Shown one piece after another: positions 19,986 to 28,870 of a DNA stretch of 64,000 nt. The DNA lies in contig JAFJTR010000064.1 of NCBI GenBank assembly GCA_022559985.1, forward strand, positions 1-64,000, given 5' to 3'. A program made the translations under genes and the position numbers. The DNA is from Parastagonospora avenae f. sp. tritici 18332-5 (taxonomy: Eukaryota > Ascomycota > Dothideomycetes > Pleosporales > Phaeosphaeriaceae). The notes below the pieces were generated by a model. It searched no databases. It worked only from the letters and a program-made list of their open reading frames with translations, and was not told where the DNA came from. Position 1 is the stretch's first letter. Each line of letters begins with the position of its first letter.

Positions 19986-21502
19986 CATGATCCTGCAAAT
20001 ACCCCGGTTCAAACGCAATGCTGTTGTCAGATATGAGCAAGGCTGGCCGCATCACAGGCTCAGCTGGAATGGAACTGCATGGAATGGACCGCGCGGCTGG
20101 TCGCACAAGGGCGGGGGATAAAAGCCACCTGTTAATAGATCAGACAAGACAGAGGACAATTAATCACTTCAATCATCAATATTTTTCAAGAACCCTTTTA
20201 GATCTGACAGCTGTTCTCAATAGAGGTACAACCACATCGACTTTTTCAGCACCCAGGTCATCAGCGCTAGAGCACTGCGACAGTGTGAAACCTGTTTGCC
20301 GCCATCAGAAATCTTGAATTCCAGCAGTATGCACTTTTATCTACCTATAACTCCTTGCGAGACGCCGTCTCAAGAGTATGGCTTATCGCCCGGGGGGTGA
20401 AAGTACCGCTGTTGAGCAGGCGAATGACCCTAGGTCCTCTCAAAAGGAGTGTAATGGGGCTACGATCCTCAATGAGGCAGAACAGACAGTCAGAAACGCG
20501 CAGTCGAAAGATCTCTTCTTTCTTCCTTAGATTCATCACCGTCCCTGTATAATCTATATAGAAGCATACACAAAGTGACAGAAATTGTGTGGCGATGCTC
20601 ATGAGCGAGATGGACTCCTACATTCTGACTTCGATCAGCCAGACGGGAAAATATTTATGATGAGACTTCAGAGGAGGCAGAATGCGCCGAGCTTGAGCGC
20701 CAGACGTCTAACCGGAATAATGGTGACAACTTGAACTCAGCGGACAACCTTAGAATGAGAGACATGGACCTGTAAGAGGCTGAAGCCCTAATTAGTAGTA
20801 CTCGGCTTGTAGCCTTTGTTAGGGTGTTGTTGGGTGGAACCCTCGGACCTTCATCGGCGCTCTAGGAACCTCTGGAAGTTTCTCGAACCTAGCACTACGC
20901 GATACATAGACTCAGCGCAGGTGTAGTGTAGCTTCTCTATCGAATTCATCACTGTTTACCTTGCACTTATGGTCAATCCATCGCACCCTTACAGGACCAC
21001 GTTAGTGGCCAGGTTGAACAACTCGGCTGCACGTCGGAGGCTTCGAGAATGATGTGTAGTGTCAGGGGAGAGGGCGGAGAGTCGGCTATACCATATTCTT
21101 CTGTGTTGCGCTCCGGCTCATCATCATCGACATAATCATATGGCTGGTAGCGTCACCTTACCAAATGAACGTGCTATGGCTCAAGTGGATCTCAAGATGC
21201 CTTCGTAGCTACACCGCTTTCAAGAGGCTTGAAGACAACACGCACGTCAAGCTTTTTCTTCAAGAGTCACAATCTATCAGGCGATTGTGTGGTTTGTGCT
21301 TTTGGTGCCTGCCAGGAACAGAGGAGCAAAGAGAGCCAGTGTCAGAACCAACAAGAGACCATCCGGCAGATTGGGGCATTGAGTACGCAAGAGAAGTGGC
21401 AGTGTTTCTTCTTCCGCCCCTTTGAGGTGTTTAATGCGATTCGGCTGGGGACACAAGGCAGCGTCAAATTCATCCCTATCTGGTACTCTTGTTTTCCATG
21501 TT
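19986..21502. other. Gene-poor stretch
   Basis: About 1.5 kb without a supportable gene. Frames are short and inconsistent between strands. A small inverted motif (CTAGGAACCTC...GAACCTAG) lies near 20860-20892. No transposase-like protein was recognised. Confidence 0.4.
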
Positions 21503-22618
21503 CTAAATCACGGTCGAGGTATGCCCAACAACCTCTGGCTCATTTACCTTTTGATTCCAACTGATCATACCGCCACCCACGCCCGGTTCTAAATCGCAGT
21601 TGACATACTCGAACGTCGCATCACCCTCCCCGATCACCGAGACTTCATGCCACGTCCTGAACCTCCTCAATTCACCAAACTCTTTATAATGCGCCAGCGC
21701 CCCCCGGTAGATCTTCAAGTGCGACTGATGCGTATGCGCCCATCTCTCCAGATCCTCCAGATTCGCAAAGAACCCTGCACCACATGATTCTTTCTTCTGG
21801 CGGGCATTCGCATCATATGGTAAGTCGGCATTCTGCATGTAGCGCAATGCGATCGCGCCAGTGTCAGTGGGATTTTGCTGCAGGTACTGTAAACCTGAGC
21901 GCAGTGTGGGTTCGAGTTTCTGCTCGTACGCATCGGCTTCAATCTGGCTGCAATTCTCCCAATATTGGCCTGATCGGATGTGGACAAGGTTGGCGTGGTT
22001 GGTCCCGAGGAGGTGTATTCCTCTTTCACTCGTCGCAGCGTTCGAGGGCGGAGAGACTGCAGCGCGAGGAAACAGGTCGTGAGCGGAACCCGGGATGCGA
22101 TCACGCGCTGCGCCCCAGTACGCAGACAGCGTGTGTTCAACTGTATCTGCACTAGGAAGGCGCGCAAGACCGGGCAAGTAGTCGAGCCCGGAGTAGTTGG
22201 TTTCGAGACGTGAGACGGAGCTGGTGAAAGTTTCGCGCCAGAGGCCGATGGATGAGCTCGATAGGCTAGAGTGCATGGAAGCTAAAGAGAGTTTCTCCAT
22301 GCTCGATTCATGCTTCGAGAAGTCACTCCAATAGCATACCCACACCGCGACATCTTTCGTAGAGTCGTCATCAAGCACGGTGAACGATTCGTAAGTCGCA
22401 GGGCCATCATCTTGCACAAGCCATTTTTGAATCTGCTGGATCGCTTCAGCTGTCGAATCCGCAGCTTGATAGTCGTTGTTGTGTTGTTGTACTCCGACAT
22501 ATGTTGTGTACACCTGCTTTACATCCTCGGGTAAGCTCAATGTCCAGCGCGGAATTGGCACGCGATGGTTCTTCGGCTTGCGGAAGGGGTAGGTGCGCGC
22601 AGGACAAGACATGTTCAT
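21503..22618 (-). CDS. Phenylacetaldoxime dehydratase (haem aldoxime dehydratase)
   Basis: Converts aldoximes such as phenylacetaldoxime to nitriles by dehydration on a haem, without oxygen. Single-exon frame of 371 aa from ATG 22618, close to the usual length for the family (about 350). Family stretches seen: VYTTYVGVQQHN near the N-terminus, VWVCYWSDFSKHE, HLLGTNHANLVHIRSGQYW (serine of the active-site region), CGAGFFANLEDLERWAHTH, and FRTWHEVSVIGEGDATFEYV near the C-terminus, which carries a conserved histidine. No signal peptide, so cytosolic. In bacteria the partner is normally a nitrilase or nitrile hydratase; none is in this window. It lies alone inside the repeat-rich zone, yet the frame is intact. 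Confidence 0.85.
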   Translation of the reverse strand: MNMSCPARTYPFRKPKNHRVPIPRWTLSLPEDVKQVYTTYVGVQQHNNDYQAADSTAEAIQQIQKWLVQDDGPATYESFTVLDDDSTKDVAVWVCYWSDFSKHESSMEKLSLASMHSSLSSSSIGLWRETFTSSVSRLETNYSGLDYLPGLARLPSADTVEHTLSAYWGAARDRIPGSAHDLFPRAAVSPPSNAATSERGIHLLGTNHANLVHIRSGQYWENCSQIEADAYEQKLEPTLRSGLQYLQQNPTDTGAIALRYMQNADLPYDANARQKKESCGAGFFANLEDLERWAHTHQSHLKIYRGALAHYKEFGELRRFRTWHEVSVIGEGDATFEYVNCDLEPGVGGGMISWNQKVNEPEVVGHTSTVI

Positions 22619-23170
22619 TTGAGTTTATCTGATTGGCACGAGTTGTCTTATTCATGCCTGCATGTGCGGTTCAAGACGGTGTTCCTGTACTTGTGTGAGG
22701 TTCAGCGTCTGGGGCGTCAAATCCTTGACGTCTAGCCGCGGGACGAAGTCCGTTCTTTAGCCCGCCATGTACGCACCAGATGTCATGATGCATCTTGCGT
22801 GACGCTTCATAAGTCATTTCACGAGAAGTTCGAGAAGTTCGTATAAAGCTAGCGGAGCGGGCATCAACAGGTATTGCACCTGAAGGAGATGTGGATCCGA
22901 TGCTGGCGACTGTTGCATGATCTGCTCGCGCGGGTGCAGCCGCCCCCACATCTGGTCCCGCCCTCTTTTAGACCATGTGGATGCTAACGGGTGCTGCACC
23001 CTTCCAATGATGTCAATGCATTTATAGGTGAAGGCTGCCTGAATTCGCGCACCCAGTTCACACTTTTGCTAATTTATCCGCGTCGAAGCGCAAGGCAACA
23101 TGGGCTGATGGCCTTCCAATTCCTCAGGTACCACCAGGCAGCGGCAGTATTCTTTTCCGCTGCACCTACA
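22619..23170. other. Upstream region of the aldoxime dehydratase gene
   Basis: About 550 bp, minus-strand promoter side. A GAGAAGTTC direct duplication occurs near 22821-22842. No gene supported. Confidence 0.4.
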
Positions 23171-23262
23171 TGACAGAAGCTAATAGTCTGTAGAGATATA
23201 CGTATTACAAGCTTAGGCGAGCCTGAATGTAAACGCAACTCTAAGACAATTAGCTTCTGTCA
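23171..23262. mobile_element. MITE-like hairpin with terminal inverted repeats
   Basis: TGACAGAAGCTAAT at 23171-23184 is perfectly inverted at 23249-23262, enclosing 64 bp. With one mismatch and one indel the arms extend to about 24 bp (…AGTCTGTAGAG against TGTCTTAGAG). Total length 92 bp. No clear target-site duplication was seen. It has the structure of a very small non-autonomous DNA transposon or a decayed one. Confidence 0.5.
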
Positions 23263-23515
23263 GAAATCTTTAGATATATACAGGCTACGTCTTGCCCATT
23301 CTCCTTTGAAAATAGCGGACTTGATTGTAGTCAGCGCCTGGTGGTACTGTCGGATCACGGGTATCGGTAGGTACATCACTTCCTCGTCGATATCTCTGTC
23401 ACGCGATCAGGCGCACTGATCGCGGTTGCCCGAGCAGCGCTCAGACCAGAACCCCTGAGACCTTCTCTTATGTAGTTCTCTTGTCGTCTCTTCAATCAAT
23501 CAAGTCAAAACCAAC

Positions 23516-23582
23516 CGAACAGAATGCATTCCTAGTTATCGTTATTTCCTTTCAGCACTAGTGCTAAGACCCTACCAACAGG
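23516..23582 (+). repeat. Short dispersed repeat, copy 2
   Basis: Inverted relative of 18413-18475, with the same palindrome AGCACTAGTGCT at 23554-23565 and related flanks over about 65 bp, more diverged than the 215-bp pair. Confidence 0.7.
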
Positions 23583-24134
23583 TACCGTCTTGGGTAGGAT
23601 TTTCATGATCAAAGCCTCGAGAGAATCTTCGCTGATTCGAAAGAGACATTTGGATTGTTGCTTTGCCTCAGCCTCGAGTATTGCTTTTGCGGTTCCACAG
23701 ATCTTCACTCGTCATCCTCAGTTTGACCAATCGATGAGCTGGTTGACGGTGGCTTGCATGAGGCATGTCGTAGAAGGTAAATTCGCCCCTAAAATGCTGG
23801 TCGATGTTGACGCCCTTCAGTTGTTGCTCGCTTGGCACCCGAGAAGACATGGCCCTATGGAAATTCTCTGAACCTTTCCCGTGTCTTTCAACTTCCCTGG
23901 CTATTTCGAATTTGCAATTGAAAGCTCATCTCACGTGTTATATAACACAAAATAGTTCACGAACCAAGCTATGACGACTGACCGAGAGCAATCCAGATTC
24001 CGAGAGTCACACGCAGATTTGCGGCCTGTTCTCGATGCAGCCGAAGGTAGATTTTTCATTACTCCCAGGTTGACCATCCTTGGAACGAAGGTCACGACAG
24101 TAGGGAGATATTAAAACATCATCTCCGTTGTTGG
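23583..24134. other. Gene-poor stretch upstream of a pseudogene
   Basis: About 550 bp. Holds an unsupported 88-codon frame from ATG 23605 and a perfect 14-bp palindrome GTGTTATATAACAC at 23935-23948, close to where the promoter of the decayed gene would be. Confidence 0.4.
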
Positions 24135-26495
24135 ATGTATTGCAAGTCCACGCCATCACTACTACTGACTTTCCATTCAGCCACGCCCGACGAGCTTCCC
24201 CATCCACTCACAAAACAAGCACTACCCCGCGACCAAAGGAGTTCTCTTTCCGTCGGACGATCTGTTGCTTCGATTTGTTCGACTGTGGTATCGGGATTAT
24301 TCTTTGTCGTTGGAATTGTTCAGCCTCGCTATGGCTTCGCGATCTCGAATCGTGCTCCCTTCTCACCATCCTCGGCAGCATTACTCACCGCATTACTTGC
24401 TAAGACCGTTGAGCTTACCTTTGTCATGACGTTCTTGGAGTTTCTAGATCAGAGTTTGACACGTCGTTCGATAGGCTCACGAGGCATAAATCTAGCTAGC
24501 CTCGCTAGACGCTCGTAGATATTGTTAGTCTTACGGAATGTCACTGAAGGGCGTACTTACCGAATGCTTTCAGACAACCGGGATCTCTTATCACGCAGTG
24601 GGTAGCAGTCAAAACTGCAGGGTTTACCTCCTTGAGTATGCTGTCACGACTAGCTACGGTTTCTTCACTACTGTACACAACGGCAGCTGGAGCGACTGGT
24701 GAGTCGTGAGGAGTCTGTTCCAGCGGCTTCGAACTGACCATTTGCGGTCTAGCCGCAGCTACGACTTCCACCCGTCGAGCAAAGAGTACTTGGCGGGACT
24801 GTGTGAACAAACTTCGCAGACATCATTGTAGCCAAGAATGCGTGTGAATAGTCAACCCCGACAATCGAGAATCTGGTACTACGGCAGCTTGCATGCAGAT
24901 GAAGTGGTCTTCGGCATGTGGATACAACTTCAATAACTATTTGGAAGAATGGAACACGGTATCGCAAGGAGATGGTGCTAGCTCACTACGTCCAATCATC
25001 ACAGCCAGGCTAGAGGGCAGCATCTCGGTGATCACAGCGTTGCTCGGGCCTCACAACATAACATCAGACTCAGAAAAAGCTGGAAGAACTGGTAAGTAGA
25101 GGTTCCATTCGGTTCAGTATCACGCTTTATGCTTACACTTGCCAGTGAACAATATGACTATTGCCATACCCCACAGGGGGTTTGTGGCTGCAGCCAGTCA
25201 TTCCAGAAACAATCTAATATAACCCAAGGTCGGCTAATACTCCATGGCTTCTGTTAATAAGCTAAATTGAAACAGGATCTTAGTAATGCCGGATCGTACA
25301 GCGTAACTGGCTCGTGTGCCCAATATGCTGCTCAATGTCATATGTATCAACGCGAATTGCACTGAGCTGGCACCAATCGTCTATGAGGCATGGCCCGGTG
25401 CTGTAACCTTGAACACAAAGATAGCCTTTGACTTCTGGAGCGCCGGGGGGCTTTCGCGCAATTTATCTCTTGACGCGCGCAATGCTACGGTCTTTGATAC
25501 CCTTTTCGAACTGGAATTCAAGCGACTCTGATCCGGATCGCGGAAGCCCAGGTAGCGAAAATCTTCCACCTCAGGTGGTAATGGGCTAACAGTTGCCAGT
25601 TTTTATCAAGTATCCCAGGCCAGGAAACACAGTAAGTCGGCGAAATCAATTGGACCTGGAAGAAGCTGACAATCAGATTGTAAACCATACCTCGCATGTA
25701 TGGAGAAGAAGCAGGGTCTATCTGCTGGGTCGCCAACCCTTACAGAATGATGAATCCGAATCGAGCGACTACTTCTTGTGCTCTATGAACACTGTTATAA
25801 CGGTGGAGTGCAGCACTCGGTTTAATGCATCTTCCAGTGGTCAAATATTAGAGGCTTTATGTGCTCCCGACCCGTGATACGATGGTCCTATCTCTTCGGG
25901 GCGTCATTATCCCAATAGGAATTGGTGGGACATTGGACGCAATAAGCTTACAAACCGGGATCTTTGATGGAAGTGCTACCTATTACTGGTTGCTGACACA
26001 GAAGCAGCTCGACGAGCCAAAACTCGATCCAAAACTCCCATCGCCAGCAGAGGGGCTCTTAGCGATGGCCTCTTGTACCGCACTGGATCTAGTACAGGAT
26101 ATCCCGTTTGTACCATTCTAAATATGCTTTATTACTATCTCCACTTCGACGTTGGCTAACACTGGCTAGAACTATGCCCACCCTTTTCTAGATGAACCTC
26201 AAATTCAGTATATGTCTGGTAGCAATATTCGATCTTGATCTACCATGGAGTCATGCTTCGTATAAGACCCTTCGCCGACATTTGCGAGCCTCTGGTAATA
26301 TCTGTTCTTGGATATAACTTGCCACCAAACCGCGTTTTTGTAGGATCCGCATGCAGTGGCCTCGACAGCGAAGTCTACTTGCGATCACTCGTCGTGGAAA
26401 ATAAAAATGGAGACATCATAATCGATGAGAGGGAGAGAGGAACTGGAGTTGAGCTGAGAGCAATGGGTTCTGCTTACTCGCGGCTAAGTGGGTGA
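24135..26495 (+). pseudogene. Decayed large fungal multi-pass membrane protein gene
   Basis: Scattered frames match, in order, a common uncharacterised family of large Dothideomycete membrane proteins. Recognised pieces: LFFVVGIVQPRYGFAISNRA with LLAKTVELTFVMTFLEFLDQ (24135-24515), QPGSLITQWVAVKTAGF and LLYTTAAG (about 24576-24700), YNFNNYLEEWNTV (24893-25099), VNNMTIAIPHRGFVAAAS (25145-25200), INANCTELAPIVYEAWPGA (25316-25531), YFLCSMNTVITVECSTRF (25593-25877), a segment with LDPKLPSPAEGLLAMASCTA (25861-26121), and the post-membrane LPPNRVFVGSACSG (26235-26495). Lesions: TAA at 25220-25222 where CAA (Gln) is expected, a frameshift near 25310-25316, a stop after EFKRL at 25529-25531, TGA at 25875-25877, and several stops in the last membrane region near 26119-26330. 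Some splice junctions still read correctly. It cannot encode the full protein. Confidence 0.7.
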
Positions 26496-26818
26496 GAAAT
26501 TGCATGATGCGATCGCGCTGTATAGTGACTCAGGATTTTGTGATTGGGCTTTCAAATACGTTCTGAGCCATGCTATCTTAAAGGCCCGAATAAAGGGATC
26601 AGGGCCTTCCGATGGGTACCTATCTGTTGATTTACCAGGACCGAGTTTCTGCCTCAAGATGACGAAAAGATGCCAATGTACACTTCGACGCACAAGACCT
26701 CGTTTTTCACCAGATATGCCACTAGTACTAGGATGGTGATGCATGAGAAACGCGAGAAAATAGTAGGAAATTTCATATCGTTTGGTGGACCTATCTAAGG
26801 GGCGACTGGCATGCGCTG
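26496..26818. other. Convergent spacer
   Basis: About 320 bp between the pseudogene and the 3' end of the SDR gene; no feature recognised. Confidence 0.4.
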
Positions 26819-27859
26819 CTACGAGTTCTCCACGGCCCATTCCATGCTTCGTTTGATGGCCGCATCCTGGTCACCAACCGGCTCATACCCGAGTCGATCC
26901 TTCGCTTTCTCAATCGACCAGCAACAATTCTTATCCAAGTAGTCCATGTTCTGCCTACGGAGCTTTGGTGTCGCTGTGCCTAAGGTGAAGATGCTGTATG
27001 CCCACTCGGCAATAGACGCCATCATCTGCATAGCCATCATCGGGATGACCGTAACTTCATTGAGTTCGACAGGATTACCCATGGCGGCGTAACATCTGCG
27101 CACGAAATTGAAGAAGGGCTCTGATCTGCCATCAGAGACGAAGAATGCTTCCCCAGCGACACCAACGGCGGTATCAGGATCGAAGAGGGCTCGCGCAGCC
27201 AGAATATGGGCTCCGGCGGCTTTTGCGACGTAGACGAACTCGAAAAGCTTCTTATTCTGACCGATCTGCATCCTGTGTTCATTCTTACGTACACTCGAGA
27301 CCAACTGCGGCATCAAGTTGTCGTCACGTTCGCCGTAGACGCCGGGTATGCGGATTACGGCTGTGCGGAGCTTGTTGCAGTTGTACGCCTGAACCGCAGC
27401 ATCTGCCACGGCCTTCGACATCGCGTAAGGATTTGGGTGATGGTCTTCATTGTACAGCTTGGCCTTGTCCTCTGTGAGCGGCTCCTCGCTAGGCTCCACG
27501 GCCGAGTCGGACGAAGTGTATACGAAGGCAAGCGTGTCCACGCACGATTCAGCACACTCAAGTAGTACCTTGGTGCCTTGAATGTTGGTCTTGATGAGCG
27601 TCGCTGCCGTGTCGATCGATTTTGGAGATGCTGCGTGTATGACGATCTGGGGCCTGAATGCGTCGAATACGCGTTGGACTTCCTCTTTTGAAGCGATGTT
27701 GGCGGGATGAAGAGAGACGCGGTCGTCCTCGGTGCGCGCACGTGGGTTGCGACTGACGATGGCGACCGAAGTGATGGGATCCTCAAGCAGCTTTTCCACA
27801 ATATGCGAGCCTAGAAAGCCGCTACCACCAGTCACGAGGACTCGCTGCAGCGACGACAT
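26819..27859 (-). CDS. NAD(P)-dependent SDR, 3-beta-HSD / Erg26-like
   Basis: Extended short-chain dehydrogenase of the 3-beta-hydroxysteroid dehydrogenase/isomerase and sterol-4-alpha-carboxylate dehydrogenase type. Single exon, 346 aa from ATG 27859; the same frame extends upstream only without an ATG. The N-terminal Rossmann motif is VLVTGGSGFLG, the catalytic Tyr-Lys pair is in NPYAMSKAVAD (YxxxK), and VYTSSDSAV supplies the catalytic Ser region. FVYVAKAAGAHILAA is the usual loop after the active site. A hydrophobic stretch (VTVIPMMAMQMMASIAEWAY) near residue 270 may associate with membrane. The substrate may be a sterol or another hydrophobic alcohol. It is one of many paralogues fungi carry, so true ERG26 identity is not claimed. 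Confidence 0.8.
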   Translation of the reverse strand: MSSLQRVLVTGGSGFLGSHIVEKLLEDPITSVAIVSRNPRARTEDDRVSLHPANIASKEEVQRVFDAFRPQIVIHAASPKSIDTAATLIKTNIQGTKVLLECAESCVDTLAFVYTSSDSAVEPSEEPLTEDKAKLYNEDHHPNPYAMSKAVADAAVQAYNCNKLRTAVIRIPGVYGERDDNLMPQLVSSVRKNEHRMQIGQNKKLFEFVYVAKAAGAHILAARALFDPDTAVGVAGEAFFVSDGRSEPFFNFVRRCYAAMGNPVELNEVTVIPMMAMQMMASIAEWAYSIFTLGTATPKLRRQNMDYLDKNCCWSIEKAKDRLGYEPVGDQDAAIKRSMEWAVENS

Positions 27860-28870
27860 TTTGGATGATGATGAAGAAGTCAATGCTGGCTGCTTCAACC
27901 ATTTATCCTCTACCCGACATTACGCCCTACGCCCGGCCCCGCCGCAGCGCCAGCGATAGCGTGAGTCGATATTGGAACGACTGCTAGCTCATCGTGACGT
28001 TCGATTGGTAAGTCGAGTCAAGCATTGCGGTTTCTAGAAATAGTCATTACCTCAACGACACGTTTCTCCCACCCGTCCTGCGCGGGGTCACCATTCACGA
28101 AAGATGCAGTTCGAATAAGCTTCCTCTGATCTTGGCGATGACAAATTGCGCATCGAAATTTTCCCCCAAGAAAATGGGTGAATAAGATGGTGTGTTAGGG
28201 TGTGCCAAAGACCGCTTTGAACGAGCGAAGCGATGGAAGTCGAAGTAGCTATGGCCAGATCGTCGAGTACAACATACTGAAAGCGACCAGAGCGCAGCAC
28301 ATAGCGTCCTACACCAGAGGCTAAAACCATAAACAGGATCGCCAGGATTCTATCGTGCCTGGTATGTAGTGTGTAGCTTTCCGCTATTGAAGCCCCAATC
28401 ATCTTCCGTCGTAGCTGGCAACCTGAAGTAGGTAATTTCGAATGTCAAAAGCGCCAGATACTTGCAGGTAGACGCGCTGCTCGCACTGCTGGGAGTTCAG
28501 AGCATTGCTGTTGGCCTACAGGACAACGCAAAAGGATATCGCCGTTGAAATGATTGCGTGTGCGAAGGCGCTGATACGCGGAACGGCCCTTCCCACCCCG
28601 GTGCCGTCCGCGCCACCCCAGACCCTGTTTCATCCCTTTCGATCCTGCGTCGCCAGCACACGCTACTTCAGCCGCAAACCTCAATCTACGTTCTTTTCTT
28701 CAGTCCTCGAATCCGTTAAACCTACATTCATTCTCTCGTCCACTTCTTATCGCTCCCCGGTCGCGCAAACTGCCTTCAGCTCGGGCCTTCCGCAATAAGC
28801 TCAAACGACATGCTAAACCGATGATTGGGACCCAATCCGGAGCTATTCATCCGCTTCAACAGCATCAACA
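27860..28870. other. Divergent intergenic region
   Basis: About 1 kb between the minus-strand SDR gene and the plus-strand TRK gene. The part near 28600-28800 is pyrimidine-rich, as expected for the TRK leader. Frames here lack an ATG or support. Confidence 0.5.

Noticed and set aside
22821..22842. Heat-shock element near the aldoxime dehydratase gene
   Set aside because: The GAAGTTC units have the wrong spacing for nGAAnnTTCn arrays.
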